64,000 bases of DNA from assembly GCF_016545825.1 (NCBI RefSeq), contig NC_052622.1:12839001-12903000 (forward strand), written 5' to 3'. The DNA is from Eucalyptus grandis. Lineage: Eukaryota > Streptophyta > Magnoliopsida > Myrtales > Myrtaceae. Made by a program: the position numbers and the translations under genes. Under the pieces are notes generated by a model. That model saw only the letters and a list, made by a program, of their open reading frames with translations. It made no database searches and was not told where the DNA came from. Shown here piece after piece: positions 11,386 through 23,300 of the stretch; position 1 is the first letter of the stretch, and every line of letters begins with the position of its first letter.

Positions 11386-14300
11386 ATGAGCCTCCGGCAG
11401 CGCCCCCGCCGACGCCGTCCCCTCCGCCGCCGTCCGGCCCGGCCGCCCCCGACGGCGGCGGCGGCGGCGAGGAGGAGGTCTACAACATAATCCCCATCCA
11501 CAACCTCCTCGCCGACCACCCCTCCCTCCGCTTCCCCGAGGTCCGCGCCGCCGCCGCCGCCCTCCGCTCCGTCGGCGACCTCCGGCGGCCGCCCTTCTCG
11601 ACGTGGCGGCCCCACTACGACCTCCTCGACTGGCTGGCCCTCTTCTTCGGGTTCCAGGCGGACAGCGTCCGCAACCAGCGGGAGCACCTCGTCCTCCACC
11701 TCGCCAACCTTCAGATGCGCCTCTCCCCTCCCCCGGACAACATCGACTCCCTCGACCCTCCGTCGTCCGCCGCTTCCGGAAGAAGCTGCTGAAGAACTAC
11801 TCCGAGTGGTGCGCCTACCTGGGGAAGAAGTCCAACGTCTGGATCTCCGATCGCCGCCCCTCCGCCCCGGATCCGCGCCGCGAGCTCCTCTACGTGTCGC
11901 TCTATCTTCTCATCTGGGGCGAGGCCGCGAACTTGCGATTCATGCCCGAATGCATTTGCTACATATTTCACAATATGGCCATGGAGCTGAACAAGATCTT
12001 GGAGGATTACATCGATGAGGCTACCGGGCAGCCCGTGTTGCCCTCGTTCTCGGGGGAGAATGCTTTCTTGAACATGGTGGTGAAGCCCATTTACGAGACC
12101 GTGAAGGCTGAGGTGGAGGGGAGCAAGAATGGGACCGCGCCGCATCGCGCGTGGAGGAATTACGATGATATCAATGAGTACTTCTGGAGTAAGAGGTGCT
12201 TTGAGAAGTTGAAATGGCCGCTCGATGGTGGGAGTAACTTCTTCGTGACGAGTGCGAGGAGGGATCGCGTGGGGAAGACGGGTTTCGTGGAGCAGAGGTC
12301 GTTTTGGAACCTGTTTAGGAGCTTCGATCGATTGTGGGTTATGTTGGCCTTGTTTTTGCAGGCGGGCATTATTGTTGCTTGGGAGGGGAAGGAGTATCCA
12401 TGGCAGGCACTGGAAAGTAGGGATGTTCAGGTTAGGGTTTTGACTGTGTTTATCACTTGGAGCGGAATGCGGTTCCTGCAGTCTTTGCTGGATATAGGAA
12501 TGCAGTACAGGTTGGTGTCGAGGGAGACGATGGGGCTTGGAGTGAGAATGGTGCTGAAGAGCATCGCCGCTGCTGTGTGGATCATCGTCTTCGGGGTGTT
12601 GTATGGGCGCATTTGGTCTCAAAAGAACGCTGATGGGAAATGGCCTGGCGCAGCGAATACGAGGGTGGTCCATTTTCTCGAGGCAGCGCTTGTTTTCATC
12701 ATCCCGGAGCTGTTAGCCTTGGCTCTCTTTATCATCCCTTGGATTCGCAATTTCCTGGAGGGAACGAATTGGAGGATCTTTCACTTGATGACTTGGTGGT
12801 TCCAGAGTAGAATTTTCGTGGGCCGTGGTCTTCGGGAAGGTCTGGTGGATAATGTGAAGTATACTTTGTTCTGGATTCTGGTGCTTGCCACAAAGTTCTT
12901 CTTCAGTTACTTTATGCAGATCAAACCCATGATCAAGCCGACAAAAGAGCTACTGGATCTCAAGAATGTGAAGTACGAATGGCATGAATTCTTTAATAAT
13001 AGCAATAGGTTTGCGGTCGGGCTGCTGTGGCTTCCGGTCGTGGTGATGTACCTTATGGATTTGCAGATTTGGTACTCCATATATTCCTCGTTTGTGGGAG
13101 CAGGAGTTGGTTTGTTTGATCATTTGGGTGAGATCCGAAATATTCAGCAGTTGAGGTTGAGGTTCCAATTCTTTGCTAGCGCGATTCAGTTTAATCTGAT
13201 GCCAGAAGAGCAGCTTCTGAATACAAGGGGCACCCTGAAAAGCAAGTTGAATGATGCCATTCACCGATTGAAGTTGAGATATGGACTTGGCAGGCCGTTT
13301 AAAAAGCTCGAGTCCAATCAAGTGGAGGCACGTAAGTTCGCTTTGATATGGAATGAGATCATTAGTATATTTAGGGAGGAGGATATTGTCTCTGATCACG
13401 AGGTTGAGTTATTGGAGCTGCCTCCCAATACCTGGAATGTCAGGGTCGTCCGTTGGCCTTGTTTTCTCCTTTGCAATGAGCTGCTTCTTGCGCTGGGCCA
13501 GGCAAAAGAGTTGGTGGTTGCTCCTGATAAGTGGCTGTGGTATAAGGTCTGCAAGAATGAGTTCAGGCGCTGTGCTGTCATTGAAACGTATGATAGTGTC
13601 AAGCACCTGCTGCTAAAGATAATTAAGGTCAACAGTGAAGAGCATTCGATAATGGCTGTTCTCTTTCAAGAAATTGATCATTCTATTGAGATCGAGAAGT
13701 TTACCAAGTCATTCAAAACGACTGCGCTTCCTCAGATTCACAGTAATCTTATAAAGCTTGTTGAACTGTTGATCAAGCCTAAGAAGGACCTGAGCAAGGT
13801 GGTGAACACGCTGCAGGCACTTTATGAGATCGCCATTAGAGATTTTCTCAAGGAAAAGAGGACTCCTGAACAGCTAAAGGCAGATGGTCTGGCATCCAGT
13901 GGTTTGCTTTTTGAAAACGCAGTCGTATTGCCTGAACCAGATGATGAGAGGTTCTATAGGCAGGTCCGGCGATTGCACACTATCCTTACCTCCCGGGACT
14001 CAATGCATGATATTCCTGTGAATCTCGAGGCACGGAGGCGAATCGCCTTTTTCAGTAACTCACTGTTCATGAACATGCCTCATGCTCCCCAAGTAGAGAA
14101 GATGATGGCTTTCAGTATTCTGACTCCCTACTACAATGAAGAAGTCGTATTCAGCAGAGAACAACTTCGTACTGAGAACGAGGATGGAATCTCCATTTTA
14201 TATTATTTGCAGACAATATATGATGATGAGTGGAAAAACTTCATGGAGAGGATGCGTCGTGAGGGGATGGTAAAGGATGATGAGATCTGGACGACCAAGT

Positions 14301-16705
14301 TGAGGGATCTCAGGCTTTGGGCGTCATATCGAGGGCAGACTCTTGGCAGAACGGTGAGGGGGATGATGTATTATTATAGGGCCCTCAAGATGCTGGTTTT
14401 TCTTGATTCTGCATCAGAAGTGGATGTCAGGGAAGGTTCGGAAGAGCTTGGGTCGATGCGTAGAGATGGTACTCTGGATAGCTTTGGCTCAGGAAGGTTG
14501 CCTTCTTCCAAGAGCCTTAGCAGAGCAAGCAGTTCCGTAAGCACTTTGTTTAAAGGCCACGAGGATGGCACGGCAATGATGAAATACACGTACGTGGTTG
14601 CCTGCCAAATTTACGGGGCCCAGAAGGCCAAAAAGGACCCTCATGCCGATGAAATATTGTACCTGATGAAAGACAATGAAGCCTTGAGGGTAGCGTATGT
14701 CGATGAAGTATTTACTGGAAGGGATGAGAAGGAGTATTATTCCGTTCTTGTGAAATATGATCAGAAGCTACAGAAGGAAGTGGAAATATACAGGGTGAAG
14801 CTGCCTGGTCCCGTGAAACTTGGAGAGGGGAAGCCAGAGAATCAGAACCATGCTTCAATTTTCACTCGTGGAGATGCAGTCCAGACCATCGACATGAACC
14901 AAGACAACTATTTTGAGGAGGCACTCAAGATGCGGAACTTATTGGAAGAGTATAGGGCTTTTTACGGCATCCGCAAGCCCACAATCTTGGGAGTGAGAGA
15001 ACATATTTTTACTGGTTCGGTTTCATCCCTTGCTTGGTTTATGTCTGCACAGGAGACGAGTTTTGTCACATTAGGGCAGCGTGTCTTGGCCAACCCTTTG
15101 AAAATTCGGATGCACTATGGCCATCCAGACGTGTTTGATAGGTTTTGGTTCTTGAGTCGGGGTGGGATTAGCAAAGCTTCACGGGTTATCAACATCAGTG
15201 AGGACATTTTTGCCGGTTTTAATTGCACTCTGAGGGGAGGTAATGTCACGCACCATGAGTACATCCAAGTAGGGAAGGGGAGGGATGTTGGGTTGAATCA
15301 GGTATCCATGTTTGAGGCCAAAGTTGCCAGTGGGAATGGTGAACAAGTTCTTAGCAGGGATGTGTACAGGTTGGGGCATAGGCTAGACTTCTTCCGCATG
15401 CTCTCCTTCTTTTACACGACTGTTGGATTCTTTTTCAACACAATGTTGGTTATATTGACCGTGTATACGTTTTTGTGGGGTCGACTTTACCTGGCTCTGA
15501 GCGGTGTTGAGGCGGCCGCCACCAGTAGTGACAATAGAGCACTTGGTACCATTTTGAATCAGCAGCTTATCATTCAACTAGGTCTATTCACAGCCCTTCC
15601 GATGATAGTGGAGAATTCTCTTGAACTTGGATTTCTTCAAGCACTCTGGGATTTCATAACCATGCAGCTCCAGCTTTCATCTGTTTTCTACACATTTTCG
15701 ATGGGAACCCGTACCCACTTCTTTGGCCGGACTATTCTTCATGGTGGCGCGAAGTACCGCGCTACTGGCCGGGGTTTTGTTGTGCAGCACAAGAGCTTTG
15801 CCGAGAATTATAGGCTATATGCTCGCAGTCATTTTGTTAAAGCGATCGAACTTGGTCTCATACTTATTGTTTATGCAACTCACAGTCCTATTGCCAAAGC
15901 CACTTTCGTGTACATCGCCTTGACCATTACAAGTTGGTTCCTTGTCATGTCATGGATCTTGGCTCCATTTGTGTTCAACCCTTCTGGTTTTGATTGGTTG
16001 AAAACTGTCTACGACTTTGATGATTTTATGAATTGGATATGGTACCGTGGTGGTGTGTTTGCTAAGGCTGAACAAAGTTGGGAGAGATGGTGGTATGAGG
16101 AGCAGGATCACTTCAGAACCACTGGCTTTTGGGGAAAGATTTTTGAAATAATTTTGGATCTTCGCTTCTTCTTCTTTCAATATGGTATCGTCTACCAGCT
16201 TGGTATTGCTGCGGGAAGTACCAATATTGCTGTTTATTTGCTATCTTGGATTTTTGTTTTTGTGACTTTTGGAGTATACTGGGTGATATCATATGCTCAG
16301 GACAAGTATGCAGCAAAAGACCACATCTACTATCGGCTTGTTCAGTTCCTTGTTATTATTCTTGGGATTCTCTTGACAATTGCATTGTTGGAGTTTACTA
16401 AATTCAAATTCGTGGACATTTTCACAAGTCTGTTGGCGTTCATCCCAACTGGGTGGGGCATCATATTGATCGCCCAGGTGCTCCGACCATTTCTGCAGAG
16501 AACTAAGCTCTGGGATAGTGTTGTTTCTGTGGCCCGGATGTACGACATTATGTTTGGAGTCATAGTCATGGCCCCAGTAGCATTTCTATCTTGGATGCCT
16601 GGGTTTCAGTCGATGCAGACGCGAATCTTATTTAATGAAGCATTCAGTCGAGGCCTACGAATATTCCAGATTGTTACTGGAAAGAAATCAAAGGTTGACT
16701 CGTGA
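11386..16705 (+). CDS. CALS12: Callose synthase 12 (1,3-beta-glucan synthase), with two 5' frameshifts
   Basis: This family makes callose from UDP-glucose at the plasma membrane; Arabidopsis CalS12/GSL5/PMR4 forms wound and papillary callose. The start at 11386 gives MSLRQR, like the Arabidopsis start. The body (EEEVYNIIPIHNLLADHPSL) is one base out of frame, so a base is missing at about 11401-11407 in a C run. After NIDSLD a second base is missing at about 11757; the frame then stays open to TGA at 16703-16705. With both restored the length is about 1,773 aa, close to the Arabidopsis length of about 1,780. The N-terminal region is followed by an FKS1 type segment (RELLYVSLYLLIWGEAANLR, about 165-190), a first membrane block (about 300-650), the cytosolic glucan synthase domain (about 880-1400, with QETSFVTLGQRVLANP near 1223), the RATG motif near 1458 and a second membrane block. 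Lack of introns fits the CalS11/12 subgroup. As given, the ATG frame stops after 34 codons. Base-calling error and real inactivation cannot be told apart here. Confidence 0.93.
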
Positions 16706-17955
16706 TCGGAGGTAATTACTGAAAGTTTGACTGGTTTCTGTAGTTTATTTATTTTATCGTCTGGCTTGATTTCTGATACAATGTCATCTGCTGCTGTGTT
16801 TAGTATTTTGGAATATGACTGCCCTGATATGTTGCCTGTATTCTTTGTTTTTGGGAGTCCTTCACCCCTGCCTGATATATCTTCTTGTACAATTGTTGAT
16901 CTCTCTTATCAATGTCAGTCACAATTTTTAACAATGATTTGAAGGGGGTTGAAATGAGAGATGTTGGACTTTTGCCAGGATGATGTTATAAAAAGAAGTG
17001 TTTTAGAGAAAATGGGTATTATCTAGCATGCCCTTGTCAGCTGCCTGATTGAGTTATCATCACAAAAAAAATGGCTCTTGTTTTTCAAACAGTAAGGCAA
17101 TTTTTGACATCCCCCGTCTCCCTATATTTCCACCTCCATTTGAATGGTGGCAGGTTAAAATCTTTTTTTTTGTTATCTGAATGTATGTCCGTTAGTTTTC
17201 CTTTCAGTTGTCAGACATTGTTAACATTGCAGCCTCCCCTCTCCTTTCAGGGCCTAAGCAAAAAAGAATGCCATATTTCCTGTTTATGAATGTTGGAATA
17301 GTAAGGACCACGATGGGGATGTATTTGTTTTTGCACAAAATATTCAAAATTAGGCTTGGAAATTTGGAACGTGTATTATCCTCATTGGTTTTCTTCCAAT
17401 CAAGTCGATCCTTTAACTCGAGACAAATAGAAAATTCTATCTATTTTGTTCAGTTATTTGGTTAAACTTATGAATCAAGTTGTCGGTGCATTAAGATCAG
17501 TGAGGTGGGTTTAACCTGGCATGTTGGTAATTCTGGATTATCTCTCTGATGTGCTTTGAATAAATCATTTTTGAATTGCAGTATGGTTCAAGTTTCTGCT
17601 TCTTTGTTGTTAATACTATTGACATGGGGATTCTCCCCCAGGTTTTCGTGCTCAATCAAAATATCTTCATTCCCATTGGTTTCAGGTTTTTGTTGCTGAC
17701 TCTTTTTTCCTTGCGTCAAATCTTTCAACTCATTAACTCAATGTCTGCCTGATTTCTGACAAGCTTTGGTGTGCATATTGGTCTGTAGTGAGGATCCTTT
17801 ACTGGTCTGCTCTGAGTACTGGTGGTGGTGCGACATTCTGATAGACATTTTTCCATTTTGGTCAGGCTGGAGGTCAACGTGAGATGTAGAAATACTGTAG
17901 AATCTGAGAGACTTGATCCAAAGTTCTTGGGCATGACCATGGCGACTCTCCAGCT

Positions 17956-17981
17956 CCTTGCGATGGGATTTCATCGCAAGG
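17956..17981 (+). other. Perfect 10-bp hairpin in the CalS12 3' flank
   Basis: ccttgcgatg pairs with catcgcaagg across the 6-base loop ggattt. In RNA a G-U pair could extend the stem and leave a tetraloop. Role unknown. Confidence 0.6.
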
Positions 17982-18234
17982 GTGTTCATAGTTCTGCTTC
18001 TTCTTTTTTTGTACTGCTTATACCCCATCTACTGGTGTAATTAGTTACTGAGTGCCGCTTGAATTCATTAGTATATGCAACTGGGGACTTCCCCATGCGA
18101 TGGATGGAGATTTTTGTGATCTTACTATAGCATGATGAGGTAGTTACACATTCGTAATTTTTGTGATTCTTTCATTGCATAATGAATATATTTGTTACCT
18201 AATCTGAGTTTGGGAAGGGACATGATGAGAACAT

Positions 18235-18316
18235 TGATCTCCTGTACAATGCGAGAGCGATTCTTGTTATATAATCTTGCTTTCCGTCCTGCTTCATTGG
18301 CTGCGGCGTCACAGCC
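18235..18316 (+). repeat. Block shared with the TPC1 3' flanks
   Basis: About 80 bp containing cctgtacaatgcgagagcga and then attcttgtt, with a later ctgcttcatt, match 35411-35490 and 59167-59246 at roughly 80 percent identity by eye. It lies upstream of TPC1 copy 1, so it may be the tail of a lost TPC1 copy. Confidence 0.6.
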
Positions 18317-18589
18317 CGTGCACTGCCTCCGTCTGCTCGATCTTGATCTTCAAATTCGATGCAAGCGCAGCGGGACAGCACATCGGCATAACAAGAATCT
18401 TTCAGAAGACACTTTAAGCGGGGTTCAAGCATTTCGTTTTCTGGCAGTCCTTGAAACGATTCGAGAGCTTCTGCGAGTGGCTGTCACTTGTCTGGTGTCC
18501 GAGATGGTGGTTCGTATATTGGTGCTGCTAGTTGTGGGGTTCTCGAAAAGTACCTAGATTCTGTAACTATGGACTTATTTGATAACACT

Positions 18590-19245
18590 CGTGGGAATAG
18601 TTGATTCTATTCTATTGTTCTATGAAAAAAAAAAAATGTTCGGTAAATTTTTTATTTTCGGGAATATATTTGGAATAAAATCAAGAAGTAGAAAAAATAA
18701 TTACTTCTTTCTAGGTCTAATTTTTTTATTCTCTCATCTCTTTCCTTTTCTTCTTCTTCCTTTTAGTTGAATGTTGGCCTTGGCCATAGCCGGCGACCTC
18801 GTGGAAGAGTCGTTGACCTCTGGTGACGCATAGCCAAAGTGAGGTTGAGGCTCATGGTGGCTAGGCAAGTCTTTGGCAAGCTCGTTGGACTTTGCTCTGG
18901 CCTGGCAAGGCTTCGGCGAGTTCGTTAGATCTTGTCGCCGGCGACTGCAGGGCGACTAGGAAGAAGAGAAAAGGAAAAAAAAAAAAAGAAAAAGAAAAAG
19001 AAATAAAAAATTAAAAAGATATAATAAAATTATTAAAAAATTAAAAGAAATAAAAAATTTAAAAGTCTTATCAAATGCATTTTATTTTGATTTTTTAAAA
19101 ATAGTTTTCAAGTGTTTTTAAAAATTTAAAAATTATTTTTGAAATAGAATAAGAAAAATTATTTTTAAATGAAAATTATTTTTGAGATTTTTTTTTTTTT
19201 TTTTGTCGGTCAATTATTTTTGAGATTAGAATGGTACAAAACGTA
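18590..19245. repeat. AT-rich repeat with a GC-rich core
   Basis: The AT-rich arms flank a GC-rich core at about 18775-18965 with repeated ggcgacctcg/ggcaagg words. The arms contain tttgataacact and gtcttatcaaatgc, like the other AT-arm/GC-core elements here. Ends are not resolved. Confidence 0.45.
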
Positions 19246-19267
19246 ACATAATTGACCTCTTCTCAAC

Positions 19268-20330
19268 TCTAACACGCTCACCGACTTCAAAAAAAGAGAT
19301 GGATGGCCCATCTTAGATCTGTGGTGGGGACTCGTGTTCACATCACCCCTCGACTCGTCATGGTAACGTGAATACACTAAAGAAAGCCCGAAAATGACGG
19401 CATATATTCTGCATTGATCCTGATCTGTCTAAAAAGCGTGTCTTTTTCCCTTAACCTAACCTTAACCACCAAGTGTCGATTTCCTTTAGCTTTTCTTCCC
19501 CAGTCCCCTAGAAAGCGCATGATTATCCTTTTTTTTTTTTTTTTTTCTTGAATTTTTTTCAGTGAGCTGTTTGAGTTGTTGTTTGGTGTCATTTTCCATA
19601 ATGGGTACGGGCCATCTGTACCCAAGAAAAGTAAACTGGCGTGATTGATACGTGTGGACAGGGAAGTGCCCAGGCTTTTGATGCGATTCAAGTCTGGCCA
19701 ACATCTTACATAGAAATTGTAAAAAAGAAAACCTAAAAATTACAATTTTTGTAATAATTATTTCTTGCAGGTGGGGGCTTCTTTATGTCATCCTTATTCT
19801 GCACGCCAAGCCCTTTAAATATCAAGGGGAAAAGGAGAAATTGTATTAAAAAATGAAAATGCAAAAATGAAATAGGACAAAAGTCACTAAAAATTATAAA
19901 ATATATTTATTAAAACAAATTTATCTCAAACTTTTTTTGCAATTTAAAAAAACCCAAAATTATATAGTGTAATGTATTTACTCTATGGTATAAAAAATCT
20001 AAGGAGAGATTTTTTATTTGAGATTTTTGATATCATAGTCACTTTCGAAAACAGTATTTTCTAATTCTCTGGATCTACTTTTTTATATAATTCGCGAAGA
20101 TACATTAAAGGAGAAGATACCAAAGTTCCGCCACCTTTGTCGCTTGTGTATCAATATCTTCCGAGCGCCGAACACGGGCTCGACACGTGTCCATTTCCCT
20201 CTCCTCCTCCTCCTCGTCCCGCAGCAGTAGCGGTCCCGGCCGGCGCTCGGGTCGCGCCATCTTCCTTCGCGCCCTCTCTCTCTCTCATCGAGCTCATCGC
20301 TTACTCTCTCTCTCTCTCTCTCTTCGCGAC
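19268..20330 (+). promoter_or_regulatory. TPC1 copy 1 promoter and leader
   Basis: Several modules recur upstream of copy 2. They include gtgtctttttcccttaacc (19439), a tgtttgag...gtcattttccataa block (19567), the tatttcttgcag...gggcttctt block (about 19755), taaatatcaagg (about 19815) and the leader around ccgagcgcc (about 20160). A CT-rich run (20304-20323) ends just before the ATG. TATA box and start site are not assigned. Confidence 0.6.
20182..20191. promoter_or_regulatory. G-box palindrome gacacgtgtc
   Basis: A perfect 10-bp palindrome around CACGTG, the core bound by bZIP and bHLH factors and part of ABRE-type elements, lies 139 bases before the ATG. The matching site of copy 2 reads gacacgtatt (43686-43695), and in the orphan leader it reads gacacgcatt (about 42698-42707), so the core is intact only here. 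Confidence 0.6.
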
Positions 20331-23300
20331 ATGAACGACCCGCTGCTCGACGGCGCGGCGAGCGGCGACGCGCGGCGGCGGAGGGAGCGCTTCGACCGCC
20401 GCTCCGACGCCCTCGCTTACGGCTCTCCTTACCAGAAGGCGGCCGCCCTGGTCGATCTGGTGAGCGCCTCGCGTCCCGCCTCGCGCGAACGAGCTCCGTT
20501 TCGCCAGCTCTCTCTCTCTCTCTCTTTCTCTTCGTCTTTCGTTTTCTGCTGTTCGATCCCGTGAGCTGGTCGTAGCATTGCCTCTGTGCTTTTTTTTTTT
20601 TTTTTTTTTTTGGAGTGGGCGAGCACGTGTTGCGTTGTCTAGAATGCGTTTGTTCCAAATCTCAATCCTGTTTCGGGCGGACGGAGGATGGCTTGCCGAT
20701 GCTGCATTTGCGGCGATATCTCTTCGCCGTCGAGATCGTCGCAGTCTGATGACACTAAGTTTGCATGTTTTTCACCTGGTAATGGAGTTCAGTAGAACTG
20801 GATTTACGCGGCGGGAAGGCTGATCTCGTCCGCGATAATGTAGCAGTGGAACATCGAAATGAGTGATTCGAACAAATAGAAGAGCAACCAGCAAAGTTTT
20901 ATGTTGAGTACTCCAAGTTGACTTTTTTAGCTCTTGTTTTGTTAGTAGGTTTTTGGGGATATCATATCTTGAGTTCTTTTCAGCTTGTCGTGGCTTAAGC
21001 TTGTAATCATTCTGGAAAACAAAAATGTGGGTTTGAGCTTGTAAACAGCCATTTCGAGATTTTCTTTTTTGGCCCGCAGTTTCCGTTTCCGCATCTTGCT
21101 TTCTTTGTTTTGGTTGCGGCCCAATGCTTCAGTGCCTCCTGACGTGTTCGCATGTGAGAACTATGAGCTCGTGATCTATGTTAAATGAACCTATAAGTTT
21201 GTTCCTCCAGCTGGAACAATCACTGCCGATGTTCTCTTGGATAATCACGCACGGTTTTTGGAAAATGCGTCCTGCAGGCTGAAGATGGTGTTGGTATTCC
21301 GTTTCAAATCCTCGACCAGTCGAATTTCGAAAGTGCTGCCAAATTCTACTTCTTCTTCACCAAATTTGACATCATCTGGTCCCTCAGTTATTTTGCCTTG
21401 ATAGTGCTGAACTTCCTTGAGGTTAGTCTGCTTTCTGGTCTCTTCTTCACTGGCAGAGGCCTTGTTCCCCAGATGTTGCCAAGGTTACTGCACTAACTCT
21501 TCACCCCTGCACAGAAACCTCTGTGGTGCGCCAAGTACTCTGCAGATGCTTGCAGTGAGAGGGAATACTTTTTTCTGGGACAGTTACCATACTTAACGGG
21601 CATCGAATCTCTTGTATATGAGGTAAGAGTGAAAATCCTGTAGATACATTTGGTGCCAGTTCACTCACGAATCCTTGTGATATAAATGAGACCTCATGGG
21701 GGTTCACTTTTTTATTTTCGCCAAATGTCACTTGTGGCAGTAGGTTCATCTTCAAATTCTGCTGGGCATTTATTTGAAGCCTCTTTTCATTATGATTGAG
21801 ACTTCATGAAGAAAGTACCTTTCAGGATGTCCTAGATACATCTATCCTTCCTTGCTTGTATCTGATTAAACAATCGCATAATGCTTGTTGTACTTCGAAT
21901 GAACAGTCAATGATGTGCCTATGCCCACTATGCCTATAAATCGACACTCAGTAGTAAAATATTCAAGTGGTCTTTTCCTTTTAAAATAGTAATGGTCTTT
22001 TCTGGAGGGGCCATTATATCTTCTATAGTGTCACATTGATCAAACTGGGGAACTCCTTGTAATCTTGCAAATCATATGAATTCTACCCAGCTTATGGTAG
22101 GAAATGCTTGAGATATTGTTGTGTGAGTGGAGCTCATCGATATTCTTTTTCATGCAGAGCGTAACTCTTGTTATACTCATGATACATACATTCTTTCCCA
22201 TTTCATATGAAGGGTTTCACATCTATTCAAGGAGTCCTCTTAACCAAATAAAGGTACAGGACTTTGCCTTCGCCTAGCCATTTCTTTGATGATTATTCTT
22301 TTAGCTGCTTCACTTTTTAGGAGTTTCTAGTAGCCCTGGACATGTGGACTTTGTGAGTACTGAGATAGTGAACAGAAGGTGCATCATGGGAGAAAAGAAG
22401 TTTCCACTTGTTAATTCTCTTCACTTTAGTCATAATGAGGGATGGGCTCTTTATCTTTTGAGTTTTCTTCAAGCAGATATTTCATAGGCACATGAAGGCA
22501 ATGTGCAATGTATTCTGACTGGGAGCATTATCAACAGTTTGATAGATACAAAAAATAGAGAATGGTGGCTTCAGTCTTATTGTTATTTTTACATTGCAGT
22601 ATCTCGTCATGAACATGTGTTCTGAGTTGCATTGTTTATGCAGTTAGTAACTTCTATTAATTGGGATTGCTTTCTGCACTATCGATAGGCTGTTAAAATC
22701 TTGAATGTCTAAATTCCTTCTGCTGTTTTTATATTTTGATGATAGTTTAACCTTTGGCTTAATTTATCAGGTGGTTTGCCTAGGGCTTTTGGTCACTGAT
22801 TTACTAGCATATGCCCTTTACTTGTCCCCTGCGGTGGCGCTTGACTATCTTCCTTTTAGAGCAGCACCTTATGTTAGAGTTGTCTTTTTCATCATGAACA
22901 TACGGTATGCCTGAGTTATTTCCTCAATTTTTCTTCAACACAGCTGGCTTGACCTGCATTTAGTACCAAATCTGAAAAACAGTAGGCAGATTATTTTTCA
23001 TATTTGTTTCAAATGGAAAAAAATGCTTCGAAATAAGATGTCATTTTTTTAAGTCCAATTACATTTTGGAGTTACACTTTCAAACTCTCCCTTATAGTTG
23101 AGGTTGTACTTTCCATCTTAAAGGTCTATTAATTACATATATTTTTATTTACCACAGTGAAGGAAGAAATGAATTTTTCCATTCCTAAAGCATTTGAGAT
23201 GAACAGTAAAATATAGGCAGGTCTTTCTTTCCAGCTTTGCATCTCTGCATTTTCACATTATGCTCTCAAATTTTACCTTTCCATGTCATTGTAGGGAACT

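Larger units (their letters stand above)
16706..18570 (+). other. CalS12 3' flank and probable 3' UTR
   Basis: There is no coding gene of a known family. A donor-like ggaggtaatt directly after the stop could start a 3' UTR intron, but no acceptor can be chosen. The region holds a strong hairpin (17956-17981) and a block shared with the TPC1 3' flanks (18235-18316). Confidence 0.45.

Noticed and set aside
10971..11792. A 273-codon + strand ORF that could be read as a longer CalS12 N-terminus.
   Set aside because: Its first 138 codons are upstream leader with proline runs and no family match. The conserved MSLRQR start at 11386 and the broken paralogue show that the frame arises from a missing base.
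11711..12673. A 320-codon minus-strand ORF over the CalS12 gene.
   Set aside because: It is antisense to a conserved, GC-rich coding region and has no recognisable domain; the callose synthase frame explains it.
18192..18557. A 121-codon + strand ORF downstream of CalS12.
   Set aside because: No family resemblance or domain; it overlaps the block shared with the TPC1 3' flanks, which is non-coding there.
20083..20658. A 191-codon Arg/Glu-rich minus-strand ORF over the TPC1 copy 1 first exon (similar at 43696-44325).
   Set aside because: Low-complexity translation of CT-rich leader and GC-rich exon 1 on the wrong strand.
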